Counted from the stretch's first letter, positions 16,590 through 25,955 are shown. The stretch is 64,000 bases of DNA from Pseudomonas sp. GV071 (GCF_003050835.1 NZ_QAOJ01000013.1:62001-126000), one strand, 5' to 3'. Numbers and translations: made by a program. Notes: generated from the letters alone by a model not told the origin.

Positions 16590-17399
16590 TTGGCTAGCCA
16601 TCTTTCTGCGAGGCAACTGTTGCGCGACGCCGCCCGCCATCGCTCGATGATTCTGGCCTTGGCCATGCGTGAGCTGCAGAGCCGTTATATCGGCACCCTT
16701 GGCGGCATGTTCTGGGCGCTGGCCCACCCGCTGGCGATTGTCGTGGTGTTTTATTTTGTCTTCGCCGTAGGTTTCCGTGCCCAGGCGCCGGTGAATACGC
16801 CGTTTATCCTGTGGTTCGTCTGCGGGCTGGTGCCCTGGTTCTTTTTCAGCGAGGTGTTGCCGGCGATTACCAACTCGATCACCGGCAATGCCCACCTGGT
16901 GAAAAAAACCGTGTTTCCCACCGAAGTGTTGCCCTTGGTTCACGTGATAGCGGCGCTGATTCCCCACGGCATATTTCTGCTCGTCCTCGGTGCCATGATG
17001 CTGCTCTACCAGGTGCCGCTGGCGCCCGAGCGCTTGCTGTTTATCTATTTTCTGCTGTGCACCTGCTTGCTGTTGCTGGGCTTGGGCTGGCTGCTGGCGG
17101 CGTTGCAGGTGTTTTACCGTGACATCGGTCAGGCCCTGACCATCGGCCTCAACCTGTGGTTCTGGAGCACGCCCATCGTCTGGTCGCTGGAGATCATGCC
17201 GGCGCCTATCGCGCAGTGGATGGTCTACAACCCGATGTACTACATCGTGCAGGGCTATCGCGGCACGCTGATCTTTCCCACCGTCACCTGGCCGCCTTTG
17301 GATCAGACCCTGGTGTTCTGGGCAGTGACCCTGACGCTGTTGTTTCTCGGCGCCTTTGTCTTTCAACGCTTGAAACCGGAATTTGCCGATGTCCTTTGA
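16590..17399 (+). CDS. wzm: Polysaccharide ABC exporter permease Wzm
   Basis: This 269-aa integral membrane protein has six predicted transmembrane segments of the ABC-2 type. It pairs with the ATPase encoded next to it to export a lipid-linked O-polysaccharide across the inner membrane. It uses a TTG start at 16590, supported by AAGGA 7 bp upstream. Its 3' end overlaps the wzt start by 11 bp. The presence of Wzm/Wzt instead of Wzx/Wzy shows that the chain is completed in the cytoplasm before export. Confidence 0.9.
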   Translation: MASHLSARQLLRDAARHRSMILALAMRELQSRYIGTLGGMFWALAHPLAIVVVFYFVFAVGFRAQAPVNTPFILWFVCGLVPWFFFSEVLPAITNSITGNAHLVKKTVFPTEVLPLVHVIAALIPHGIFLLVLGAMMLLYQVPLAPERLLFIYFLLCTCLLLLGLGWLLAALQVFYRDIGQALTIGLNLWFWSTPIVWSLEIMPAPIAQWMVYNPMYYIVQGYRGTLIFPTVTWPPLDQTLVFWAVTLTLLFLGAFVFQRLKPEFADVL

Positions 17400-18735
17400 C
17401 GCGATGGCCAAAGAGCCGGTTATCCGCGTGCAGAACGTGTCGAAGAAATTTCGCCTGTTCTCCTCGCCGCGCGAGCGCTTGATCGAAAGCCTGCATCCGC
17501 TGCGCAAGCAATACCACAAAGAGTTCTGGGCGCTGCATGACGTGTCGTTCACGGTGGCCAAGGGCGAGTTTATTGCCATCCTGGGCCGCAATGGTTCGGG
17601 AAAATCGACCTTGCTGCAGATCATCTGTGAGGTGATGCAAGCGACCACCGGCAGCGTCGCCGTGCAGGGCAAAATCTCCGCGTTGCTGGAGTTGGGGGCC
17701 GGCTTCAATCCGGAATTCACCGGCCGGGAAAACGTGATTCTCAACGGCTCGATCATGGGTTTCAGTCGCGCGGCGATGGAAGCGAAGATGCCCGCCATCG
17801 AAGCGTTTGCCGAGATCGGCGAGCACTTCGATCAGCCGGTGAAAACTTACTCATCCGGTATGTTTGTGCGCGTGGCGTTTGCCGCCGCCATTCACGTCGA
17901 GCCCGAAATTCTGATCGTCGATGAAGCGTTGAGTGTCGGTGACGCGAAATTTCAGCACCGCTGTTTTCAACGTGTTCGCGAGTTCGTCGAGCAGGGCAAG
18001 ACCATCCTGTTTGTTTCCCACAGTGTCGATACCGTCTTGCGCCTCTGCCATCGGGGCGTGGTGCTTGAGCAGGGGCGGATGTCGTTTGATGGGCCGATTG
18101 TCGATGCCGTTAACCACTATCAGGATCTGCTTTCCGGCGGGGCCGCGCTGCCATCGCAACCGGGCGATGCAGAGCACCTGATTGCTCCTGGCGACGAGGG
18201 TGAAGCCTTGCACTTGCTCAGCAGCACGGGCGATGTGATTTGTGACAAGCCTTCGTATAACGCGCACGAAACCCGGTTGGGCAGCGGCGAAGTGAAGATC
18301 GTGGATTTTGAAATCATGGCCAACGGCTGCCGGGATCCGGCCACAGTCCCTTCGGGGCAGACGGTCGATCTGATGGTCAAAGTGCTGTTCCACAAAACGC
18401 TGGAGAACGTGTCCGTCGGCTTTGCCATCGTCTCGCTCGACGGCACTTACGTGTTCGGCACCAACCTGCTGATGCGGGAGGCGCCTTTGCTGTCGGCCAG
18501 GGCGGGGGAGTGCCTGGTGGTGCGTTTTTCGCTCTACACGGCGTTGGTCGGGGGCGAATATTTTCTCGACCTGGGCTGCACTCAGCCGTCAGCCAGCGAA
18601 GACCGATTTCTCGACGTCAGGCGCTCCCTGGCGGTGCTCAGAATCGCGCAGACGCCCGGAGTGGTGGGCTTTGCCAATCTGCAGGTCAAACATGAGGTTC
18701 TGTCAGTGGCCGGTCTGCAAGAGCATCTGTTGTGA
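17389..18735 (+). CDS. wzt: Polysaccharide ABC exporter ATPase Wzt with carbohydrate-binding C-domain
   Basis: In this 448-aa ATPase the Walker A GRNGSGKST lies near residue 66, the signature is SSGM and the Walker B/D-loop is LIVDEALSVGD. After the ATPase domain (about residues 1-245) there is a C-terminal beta-sandwich region (about 290-448) of the Wzt carbohydrate-binding type, which recognises the finished, usually end-modified, O-chain. The ATG at 17389 is used; an in-frame TTG lies 6 bp upstream. The last 50 bp overlap the convergent glycosyltransferase gene. Confidence 0.92.
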   Translation: MSFDAMAKEPVIRVQNVSKKFRLFSSPRERLIESLHPLRKQYHKEFWALHDVSFTVAKGEFIAILGRNGSGKSTLLQIICEVMQATTGSVAVQGKISALLELGAGFNPEFTGRENVILNGSIMGFSRAAMEAKMPAIEAFAEIGEHFDQPVKTYSSGMFVRVAFAAAIHVEPEILIVDEALSVGDAKFQHRCFQRVREFVEQGKTILFVSHSVDTVLRLCHRGVVLEQGRMSFDGPIVDAVNHYQDLLSGGAALPSQPGDAEHLIAPGDEGEALHLLSSTGDVICDKPSYNAHETRLGSGEVKIVDFEIMANGCRDPATVPSGQTVDLMVKVLFHKTLENVSVGFAIVSLDGTYVFGTNLLMREAPLLSARAGECLVVRFSLYTALVGGEYFLDLGCTQPSASEDRFLDVRRSLAVLRIAQTPGVVGFANLQVKHEVLSVAGLQEHLL

Positions 18736-19699
18736 GCGGCGTAGCCAGCAGCGACTTCTTCTCCAGCAAGGCCCAGTACTCGATCAAGTCCGCCGGAAAA
18801 CCGTTTTCAGCGAGGAAATCGGTTTGCATGGCCTGATAACGCTGATGGGCCTCCTCATACAACTCGGGCCAGGTGTTCAACAGCTCGTCGATGCGTTTCT
18901 CCCACTGGTTCGCATCCAGTTGAAAACAGCATCGCGAGATAGCCGACGTGTCATTGGATCCGATGGAGATGGTCGCCCGTCCGCAGCGTAAGCCGGCGAT
19001 GATCCGCATCAGCGACAGCCAGCGCCATTCGGACCGCTGAGGAATATTCAAGACGATCCGGGCTGAAGCGTTGAGCTGATCCCGACCTTTACGCGACAGG
19101 AAGTGCGTCGTATGCGTCAGCGTATGGCGCGTTGCCACCGACTGCAGGACTTGCTTGCGAAAGGTGGTCAGTCCACCGGTAAATACGAAGTCATGCTGGG
19201 GCGCTTGTCCGGCAAGATCTCCCCGCGCTAATGAGGGAAACGGTAAGGCTCGAATCGGTATGCCCGGAAACATGCGGTCGGAGCCGATCAGCTGCGGCAG
19301 ATCACCCAGCACCCAGATAGCACGCAGGCAAGGTAAGCAGTCCATCAGGTTCTTGATACGTGCCGCTTGGGTGGCGGGGTGCATATAGTCGTTGTTGTTC
19401 CAAAGTGGCTCGCCGTGAATAAACAGGTCGCCGCCCTGCAGATCCAGGTGCTCGGTCATGATTAGCGCCACCCGCTTGCCGGTTCGCTGACAGAACTCGA
19501 TCAGTATCTGACTGGTTCTTTCGGAGAAGTTTTCGATCACCACATTCAAGGCATCAAGCCGCGGCTTGCGGCTCATGGAAACCCGGTAGCCATGCTGCTG
19601 CATCAGCAGAAAAAAGAACTCCACCTGATCGCTGATACCGACCATGGGGTGGTTGTAGACCCACAGATGCAGACGGGGCAACGTTCGTTCGTTATTCAT
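18686..19699 (-). CDS. Glycosyltransferase-like protein of the O-chain locus
   Basis: This 337-aa soluble protein has no close characterised relative known to me. The C-terminal half has a GT-B-like run (LNIP-x-R-SEWRWLSLMRIIAGLR followed by a Gly-rich nucleotide-sugar-binding-type segment), suggesting a GT4-like glycosyltransferase. It begins within the stop of the upstream glycosyltransferase (ATGA) and is thus coupled to it. It ends inside wzt on the other strand. The annotation rests on context plus a weak motif. Confidence 0.6.
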   Translation of the reverse strand: MNNERTLPRLHLWVYNHPMVGISDQVEFFFLLMQQHGYRVSMSRKPRLDALNVVIENFSERTSQILIEFCQRTGKRVALIMTEHLDLQGGDLFIHGEPLWNNNDYMHPATQAARIKNLMDCLPCLRAIWVLGDLPQLIGSDRMFPGIPIRALPFPSLARGDLAGQAPQHDFVFTGGLTTFRKQVLQSVATRHTLTHTTHFLSRKGRDQLNASARIVLNIPQRSEWRWLSLMRIIAGLRCGRATISIGSNDTSAISRCCFQLDANQWEKRIDELLNTWPELYEEAHQRYQAMQTDFLAENGFPADLIEYWALLEKKSLLATPLTTDALADRPLTEPHV

Positions 19700-21870
19700 A
19701 GTGCGCTCTCGATAATCGCCGCTTTCACGGTGTCTGCGGACTGTCCTGAATGGATGCGGCTATAAAAGCCGGCTTGAACGCGTGCGATATCAAACTCGCC
19801 CTCCAACTCCGGGATTGCGTAAAAGACGCTGCCGTAGCGAACCAGGTTGAAACCTGCCACCGCTTTCTCCACCACCTCGACATCGTCGCCCCCCGGCAAC
19901 TCCTCCAGTTTGCGCAGTAGGTCTTTGAGGGTGGTTCCCACCATACAGGGGTCGTATTTCCCGGCTTCGGCGAGTTCAGGGTTGAACTCCCCGACCGAAG
20001 GCGAAATGGCATAGAACATATCGCCATGGCGGATGACGTTGAGCCCTTTTATATTCGCCGCAACCAACTGGATATCAAACGACGCAAATCTGTTCTGAGG
20101 CGGTGTTACAGCGTCGTTGCCGGGCAGTATGCGCCCGAGCACACGGCGTGCCCGACGTAACCCATTCAGCGAAATGACTGCGGCGGAGAACAGCCGCGGA
20201 TAGGGCATCAGCACATTGGCGATGTGGTCTTTCAGCAGATGGAATTTGTGCCGGGGAAAGTGGGTGAGGGGCGGCGTTATCAAATAGCAGCCTTTTAGTC
20301 CTTTGATGCTGGCGGCGAACGTGAGTGACGGTGCTCCGTGGTCGATGTACCGGGCAATCGGCGACCAGTGATATAGCGGCATCGGGCCGCCGCTGGGGTT
20401 AAAAATCACACACCCGCCCAACTCGGTCACCCCACCACTGCCGGCATCCAGGCGTGGCACTGGTTGCGGCGCACTGGTAAACAGGCGTGGCCAGTCACCT
20501 GTATCCACCAGGCAACTGGACATCTGTAGCGGCCTACGTGCGCTCAGGTTTGCTTTATCTACGCTCAGGGAAGAGTCGGAAGCGGACTCGTAGCACTGCT
20601 GAACCTGCGACCAGAAATCCTGGCAGAACTGTATGCCTGAGAACGCATCACGCGCTTTGGACAAGGCTGCACGTTGCAGCGCCGCATACTCGGCTGGATT
20701 GGCCAGCAACCTGCCCACCCGCACCGTCAGTTGCTCGACCAGGTCATCTTCCAGCTCATGGCTACGTTGGAAGCGATTGAAGACCAACCCGGTGTCCGCA
20801 TCGTGCCGCCAGTTATTCGCATAGATGCCGCGCAGCACCACACCATCGACCGCATCAGCGACATAGCGATCCGTGCCTACGGTATCTGACACTACCGGCA
20901 CGGCGCCTGCGGCCATCGCCGACATAATGGATACCGAATGCAGGGAGACGCTCGGTAACAGAAGAACGTGCGCCGCCTGCATCAGAGCGTCGAGTTCGCC
21001 TTCACTCAGGTAGTTCTCGATCCAGATGACCGAGCGACCTTCATGGCGACGCAGCCACTGCAGATCAACGCGGTACTCGGCAAGCTCGCTATCGAGGGGC
21101 CGAGCGCAACGCATGATCAGACGTCCGGCACCTGGTTCCGGGTAGGTGCGTTGCCAGTAGCGCAAGGCCAGGTGCCCACCGCGCAGGAAAAAATTCTTGG
21201 GGTTCTGGTTCGCTGAATTGACGAACAGCAAGATCGGCGCATCCAAACCGTTTTTGTCCACCGCCGATGGTGTGGCGTCGCTGCCATGCAGACCAATTCT
21301 TGATGCGCGTAATTTGCTGTCGATGATCGGTGATAAGAAGAAACGGCGAATATCGTCGAGTGTCTGCGGTATATGGGAAAAAATCCCCAGGCACAGTGGA
21401 TGCTCGAAGATCGCTCGGTAGTGATCGCGCACCTGTTTCACTTCACGCGAATCGAAGCCACCGCTTCCCTGGTGCGCGAGCGGAAAGAATATCGGAGCAA
21501 AGGCCTCGCAATGGAACACAAAAGGGCGCTTGAGGCTGGGGAAGGGCGCCGTATGGTGAAACTCGATTTCTCCTGGCAGCAACCGTGTCAGGGTGAAGTT
21601 GGCCTGCCAGAAGTGCTTGAAGTAGCCCTTTTGTACGGGGCTCGCGCGCGGCCCAAGTCGGGTTTTATCCCGCGCCAGCTCCTGCAATAAATCTTTTCTG
21701 AAATCATGCTCGCTGCGGAGCTTGCGAGATAGCTTGATATTGTCCCAGGCCGATAGCGTCACCCATTCGGGCTTGGACTCAAACAGTGCGCGATACAGCG
21801 GGTGGAAGCCATTCAACGGCATGTAATGCGTCAAGCTCCAGGGAGCTGCCACTGACAACTGTGCGTTCAT
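19696..21870 (-). CDS. Large GT4-type glycosyltransferase with duplicated C-terminal module
   Basis: This 724-aa protein has a glycosyltransferase (GT-B, GT4-like) domain at about residues 200-420, with nucleotide-sugar-binding elements such as LLLPSVSLHSVS-x-MSAMAAG and VPVVSD around 303-330. A linker of uncertain fold (about 450-590) leads to two copies of a ~55-residue module (603-657 and 665-721). Each module has the pattern N-phi-phi-R-x-G-x-x-FYAI and a later alpha-helix. The same module ends the two neighbouring proteins encoded at 21946-23082 and 24459-25880. The start has GGAG 6 bp upstream. It probably builds the polysaccharide exported by Wzm/Wzt. Confidence 0.75.
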   Translation of the reverse strand: MNAQLSVAAPWSLTHYMPLNGFHPLYRALFESKPEWVTLSAWDNIKLSRKLRSEHDFRKDLLQELARDKTRLGPRASPVQKGYFKHFWQANFTLTRLLPGEIEFHHTAPFPSLKRPFVFHCEAFAPIFFPLAHQGSGGFDSREVKQVRDHYRAIFEHPLCLGIFSHIPQTLDDIRRFFLSPIIDSKLRASRIGLHGSDATPSAVDKNGLDAPILLFVNSANQNPKNFFLRGGHLALRYWQRTYPEPGAGRLIMRCARPLDSELAEYRVDLQWLRRHEGRSVIWIENYLSEGELDALMQAAHVLLLPSVSLHSVSIMSAMAAGAVPVVSDTVGTDRYVADAVDGVVLRGIYANNWRHDADTGLVFNRFQRSHELEDDLVEQLTVRVGRLLANPAEYAALQRAALSKARDAFSGIQFCQDFWSQVQQCYESASDSSLSVDKANLSARRPLQMSSCLVDTGDWPRLFTSAPQPVPRLDAGSGGVTELGGCVIFNPSGGPMPLYHWSPIARYIDHGAPSLTFAASIKGLKGCYLITPPLTHFPRHKFHLLKDHIANVLMPYPRLFSAAVISLNGLRRARRVLGRILPGNDAVTPPQNRFASFDIQLVAANIKGLNVIRHGDMFYAISPSVGEFNPELAEAGKYDPCMVGTTLKDLLRKLEELPGGDDVEVVEKAVAGFNLVRYGSVFYAIPELEGEFDIARVQAGFYSRIHSGQSADTVKAAIIESAL

Positions 21871-21945
21871 TTATTTCTCCGCAGCGAGGTTGCTTTGCTA
21901 GTTGGCTGTGAACATGTAAGCGAGTGGCCCCTTATCACCTGGCTG

Positions 21946-23082
21946 CTATTGCTGCTGAACATCAAGCGAGCGACTTAACTCTTTTTCCGCCATTTCGTAG
22001 AGCTCGCTCAAGCTGTTGGCACACAGAATGTTTTCCATGCCGTGGATGTGTTGCAACGCTTGCCCCCCCAGCCTGACCTCGACGGGGCCTAGTGTTTTTC
22101 GTAGCGAGTAGTACTCATCTTTCCAGCGAAAAAAATTCCAGGTGGAGTCTTCGCCGACCATTACTGGGGGGGCGACTTTAATGGGGATGGTTTTCGCCTC
22201 AGAACTACCGGTGCGGTAGTTGAGCGTTTTATCCAGTACCTGCTCCAGAATCAGCGCCATTGGCATTTCCGCCTGGTAGCGTTGGAAAACTCTCTCGGCT
22301 TTTTCACGCCAATCCGTATCCAGGATATGCAGCGCATGCTCGTGAAACGGTACGGTTTGTGGGCATATCCCGGCGATATCGCCCTGCCGAGTCGGGACGG
22401 GAACGTACTCGGCAGCTACTGCCCGTTTGGCCATCATCAATCGTCCCAGGCGCGTTGGTGAGGGGATGGGCCATTGATCGGACTGCTTGAAGTTAAGCCC
22501 CACGCGGCTGTTGCTGATCAGCTCGGCGATGGCGGTAGGTGAAAGCAAACCCCGGGGCCAGACAACCTTTGCATGTTTCTCCAGTTGGCTAACCACCGTC
22601 TCCCGATAGGGCGTTCTCAGGCCAAAAAAGCAGAAATCAATATGGGGGGCCTTGTTCAGGCCGCCGGGAATAAGCCGTTCTGAAAAGCCCAGTTCGATGA
22701 AGGTGGTTGGGCAGAACTGAGCGTAGAACTGCACCGAGCTTTCAATCATCGTCCAGATAAATTTCGCGTGCGGTGCTATTTCGACAAAGCAGTTGAAGCG
22801 GGTTGTCCACGTGGGATCGCTGCGCCAATTAAACCCCTGGCCGTCTGGAAGTTCGGTGGCGATCAAGCCGAAGTCGACACCCGCGCCAAGCAGTTCTTCG
22901 CGCATTCCTGGCTCGAAGTACTCCCAAAAAAGATTGATAGCGGAGCGCTCCACCGAGGTTTCGGAGAACGTCACCTTATGGCCGAGCTCAAGCAAGCCAG
23001 CCTCGAACCAGGCGGCCATGTCGCTCAGGGTCGATCTACCTACTTTGTTGTGGTTGGCGGTGCAAAAGTGGAACCAGGCCAT
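21946..23082 (-). CDS. GT-B-like glycosyltransferase with C-terminal FYxI module
   Basis: This 378-aa protein lacks membrane segments. Residues 1-290 look like a GT-B glycosyltransferase (LGFSERLIPGG, then GLNFKQSDQWP and PTRLGRLMMAKRAV in the C-terminal Rossmann half), though no specific family can be named. Residues 315-367 carry one copy of the module found in the adjacent genes (WNFFRWKDEYYSL core). It sits between two other minus-strand glycosyltransferase genes with short gaps, so it is probably co-transcribed. Confidence 0.65.
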   Translation of the reverse strand: MAWFHFCTANHNKVGRSTLSDMAAWFEAGLLELGHKVTFSETSVERSAINLFWEYFEPGMREELLGAGVDFGLIATELPDGQGFNWRSDPTWTTRFNCFVEIAPHAKFIWTMIESSVQFYAQFCPTTFIELGFSERLIPGGLNKAPHIDFCFFGLRTPYRETVVSQLEKHAKVVWPRGLLSPTAIAELISNSRVGLNFKQSDQWPIPSPTRLGRLMMAKRAVAAEYVPVPTRQGDIAGICPQTVPFHEHALHILDTDWREKAERVFQRYQAEMPMALILEQVLDKTLNYRTGSSEAKTIPIKVAPPVMVGEDSTWNFFRWKDEYYSLRKTLGPVEVRLGGQALQHIHGMENILCANSLSELYEMAEKELSRSLDVQQQ

Positions 23083-23145
23083 ATCCGTACTTCCCTAAAA
23101 AGCTTATCCCGCGCCGGCTCCTTGTTGTATGGGGTGCGTCACTTA

Positions 23146-24117
23146 TCACTCGGACAACTTAGGTTCGCCCCCACCTTTGACCACAAACCTTAATAGCCCA
23201 TGGGCGGCGGAGTGGCGCAGGGTGAACCAGATCCACAGATAGATGCGCCAGCGCAGCGGCAAGTCGAAATCAAGAAAGAGGCGTTTGAAGTAAAAAAGCA
23301 ACGGGCTGCGGCCCGGTGCAAGCGGCGCTTCGACTGCTGTGTCCGACGGAGTCGTGTCTGCTGGCTGTCCATTCAGTGCGCGCAGAAGACGATTAGCGGC
23401 AGTAGCCCGAGCGGTACTCAAACAAATAAAGATCGAGTCATCCTGAAAGCGGCCGCGCTGCTTATACGTGTCGTCGTAAGCCGCCTTGCCTGTTCGGTAG
23501 TGCAGGTGCTCAAAGACCACATCGTTCAAATAAATAAAACGATCAAAGCCCTGATGCTGGAGGCGTTTGAAGATGTCGAACAGATGAACGTCGATAAAGG
23601 CGCCCGCGTAGGCGGCGGGGTAGGGGTCAACCAATAACTCGCAGGTTTTGCGCGACAGTATGGGGAAGGTCGCCAGGCCGCCCTTTTTCAGCAGGTCATT
23701 GCAGTAGCCCAGGTAAATCCGGTCGGAAAAACGCTCGTCCATTGCACGTAGAGCAGTGTCCCAGCCGACGGTGCGCATCACCATATCATCGTTGACCAAG
23801 ACAATGATCTGCCCTCTCGAGGCACGAAAGCAGGTGGTGTTGTAGGCCCCCATCGATTGTTTGGGGCCAATGATACGGTGCGTGTACAACGCGCGCCCAT
23901 CCAGATGATGGCTGCCCGTGTCATCGTCATCGACATACAGAATGACTTCCACTGCGTGCAGTGCTTCTGCCGTTTTTACTACGCTCTCTAGAAAGCGCTT
24001 GGCCAGTTCCGGTCGGCCACGAGTCGGCAATAACAGCGATATTTGCACGACTTCAACAGTGGCTTTCTTTTTCCCTGGCATCGAAGTGTGTGTAGCGACG
24101 GATAGCCCGGCGTCCAT
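23146..24117 (-). CDS. GT2-family glycosyltransferase
   Basis: In this 323-aa GT-A protein the N-terminus has ISLLLPTRGRPELAKRF, then YVDDDDTG, and NDDMV as the metal-binding DxD-type motif (about residue 105). These are typical of family 2 transferases. A hydrophobic stretch near the C-terminus may anchor it to the membrane. The ATG at 24117 is chosen because AGGA lies 9 bp upstream; further upstream in-frame ATG and TTG codons (24144, 24147) lack a ribosome-binding site. It is the promoter-proximal gene of the minus-strand glycosyltransferase group. Confidence 0.8.
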   Translation of the reverse strand: MDAGLSVATHTSMPGKKKATVEVVQISLLLPTRGRPELAKRFLESVVKTAEALHAVEVILYVDDDDTGSHHLDGRALYTHRIIGPKQSMGAYNTTCFRASRGQIIVLVNDDMVMRTVGWDTALRAMDERFSDRIYLGYCNDLLKKGGLATFPILSRKTCELLVDPYPAAYAGAFIDVHLFDIFKRLQHQGFDRFIYLNDVVFEHLHYRTGKAAYDDTYKQRGRFQDDSIFICLSTARATAANRLLRALNGQPADTTPSDTAVEAPLAPGRSPLLFYFKRLFLDFDLPLRWRIYLWIWFTLRHSAAHGLLRFVVKGGGEPKLSE

Positions 24118-24458
24118 GTGTCTCTTTCCTGTCAGGTATCCCATCAAACATAGCCGAAGATCCGTCTTATGCCCGGTTGATCTAGAAGCAGGGCTTAGAT
24201 CGCTTTTGCCAGCTTAGCCGTTGGTTACCGAACTGAAAGCGGAAGTAGGCAAACTCCATGCGCGCTGACCGGAAAATTGTTTGGCCCAAGAGCCAGGGCG
24301 GTCTGTGCAGGCTGCTGCGCTTGGTTAACGGAAGAAGCCAGCTATGATTTTCTGCGAGTGTGCGGCCGTCATGGAATTCATGTACGCGTCGTTGGGCAAC
24401 TACCTGAGTTGGCTCGGTGAGCGAGACTCCATACGTTCTAGGAAGGGAATCGACAAGA
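24118..24458. other. Divergent intergenic region (341 bp)
   Basis: This lies between the leftward glycosyltransferase genes and the rightward acyltransferase gene. A plausible rightward promoter is present (TTGGTT, 16 bp, TATGAT at 24321-24348). An in-frame GTG at 24417 could extend the acyltransferase by 14 residues. No other gene is seen. Confidence 0.5.
24321..24348 (+). promoter_or_regulatory. Possible sigma-70 promoter of the acyltransferase gene
   Basis: TTGGTT (24321-24326) and TATGAT (24343-24348) are separated by 16 bp, about 110 bp upstream of the coding start. This is a match by eye only. Confidence 0.35.
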
Positions 24459-25880
24459 ATGGGCGTACTTCGGTTGTTTCTGGCGTTGTCGGTGGTCTTC
24501 CATCACATACCGCAATCTCCTTTTCACTGGCTGCACGGCTCCGTTGCAGTGATCGGTTTTTTTATGGTCTCGGGGTTTTACATGACCCTGGTGATCAATG
24601 AGAAATATCGAATGGCCGAAGGGCCATGGATCACCCGTTTTTACCTGTCGCGGGCGTTCAGGATTTTTCCGGTATATCTGGCCGTGGTGCTGGCCGTGGT
24701 GCTCTGGTATTTCGTTTCCCATACACCGAGTGTCTTTACCGCCAATATGGGGCATGGTTTCTGGGGGCAGCTCAGCCTGGTCTGGATGAACCTGTTCATC
24801 TTCGGACAGGACTGGCATCAGCTGACCGCGTTTTCGCTGGCTGAACATGACGTCAATGGCTATACGGCGTTTATGGCGGGGCACTTCGGTACGGCCTACT
24901 TCGGCAACAGCATGATGCTGATCGGGCAGGCTTGGACGCTCGCCATCGAGCTGCTGTTTTACCTGCTAGCTCCCTTCGTAGTGCACAGTCGCCGCCGAAT
25001 TGTCGTTCTCTTTCTTGCCAGCCTGTTGGTCCGTGCGGCGTTTCGGCCGCTGGCAGACACCTTCAATCCGCTGGCCTGGGGCTACTATTTCTTCCCCTCG
25101 GTATTGTGTTTCTTCCTGATGGGCAGTCTGGCTTATTACCTCTATCGGCACGTGAATCAGCGCGCCTGGGCAAACAAGGCTGCCCTGCCGGTAAATCTGC
25201 TGCTGCTGAGTGGCGTTTTGTACGTGATGGCCGTGAAAGGTTACCCAATCATTGAGAAGGCTACGGGCTATGACACCGTCGCGTTGTGGCTGCGCTATGG
25301 CGCCTTTGCCCTGTGCCTGCCGTTTGTATTTCTGCTGTGGAAAAACAACCGTGTGGACCGTTGGCTGGGAGACTTCAGTTATCCCGTCTATATCGTCCAC
25401 GGTTTGGTCATTGGTCTCGTACTGGGGAAAACTGGCCTGGCACAGGGAAGCTACGCCGCTCAGATAACGATCCTGACTGTTTCGCTGCTTGTGGCCGGAT
25501 TCGCCTGCGTAGCAATCGAGGTGCCCTTTGACAGGTGGCGGCAGCGCCGATTTGTCGCTCAAGTTTCTTCCAGGCAACCCCTGCATCCGGCAACACCCTT
25601 GAAGTGGGTAGGGGCGATGACGCTGGCGGTCTGTATTTATATCGGTTGGTTGACCATGTACTCACCCTTGCAAGCACCGCCCGCCAGGCTGGTAAAGGTC
25701 GAACAAGTGCTGCGTTACAACATCGTCAATTACAACGACAGGTTCTATGGCATCGCGTTTGGCATCCCTATCGAGTGGGGTGGCCCCAACTATGAAGCTA
25801 CCCCTGGCCTGATCATCGCCAAGACCCAGGAAGAGGTGAGCGACGCGATCCACAAGCAGGCGGGCAGTGCGCCTCAATAG
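24459..25880 (+). CDS. Acyltransferase 3 family membrane protein with C-terminal FYxI module
   Basis: This 473-aa integral membrane O-acyltransferase (acyltransferase 3 / OafA type) has about ten transmembrane helices. The N-terminal LRLFLALSVVFHH segment carries the conserved histidine and is followed by a serine/glycine-rich SGFYMTL helix. Such enzymes O-acetylate polysaccharide residues. The last ~55 residues are soluble and carry the module also found in two neighbouring glycosyltransferases (YNIVNYNDRFYGI core). The ATG at 24459 (AGGAAGGG 11 bp upstream) is chosen over a GTG at 24417. It is transcribed away from the glycosyltransferases. Confidence 0.82.
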   Translation: MGVLRLFLALSVVFHHIPQSPFHWLHGSVAVIGFFMVSGFYMTLVINEKYRMAEGPWITRFYLSRAFRIFPVYLAVVLAVVLWYFVSHTPSVFTANMGHGFWGQLSLVWMNLFIFGQDWHQLTAFSLAEHDVNGYTAFMAGHFGTAYFGNSMMLIGQAWTLAIELLFYLLAPFVVHSRRRIVVLFLASLLVRAAFRPLADTFNPLAWGYYFFPSVLCFFLMGSLAYYLYRHVNQRAWANKAALPVNLLLLSGVLYVMAVKGYPIIEKATGYDTVALWLRYGAFALCLPFVFLLWKNNRVDRWLGDFSYPVYIVHGLVIGLVLGKTGLAQGSYAAQITILTVSLLVAGFACVAIEVPFDRWRQRRFVAQVSSRQPLHPATPLKWVGAMTLAVCIYIGWLTMYSPLQAPPARLVKVEQVLRYNIVNYNDRFYGIAFGIPIEWGGPNYEATPGLIIAKTQEEVSDAIHKQAGSAPQ

Positions 25881-25900
25881 TCGATGTGCCGGAAAAACAA

Positions 25901-25933
25901 AAACCCCTTGCGGCGTGAGCCGGCAAGGGGTTT
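25901..25933 (-). terminator. Terminator of ychF
   Basis: An 11-bp GC-rich stem (AAACCCCTTGC and complement) is followed, reading the minus strand, by TTTTTGTTTTT. It also faces the end of the acyltransferase gene but lacks a T run on the plus strand. Confidence 0.8.
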
Positions 25934-25955
25934 GGTGTAGCGGGGAACGGTGGGG

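Noticed and set aside
14978..16666. 562-codon minus-strand frame under hddC and the SDR gene
   Set aside because: Low-complexity His/Arg/Gln composition typical of antisense frames in this genome; the plus-strand genes have clear motifs.
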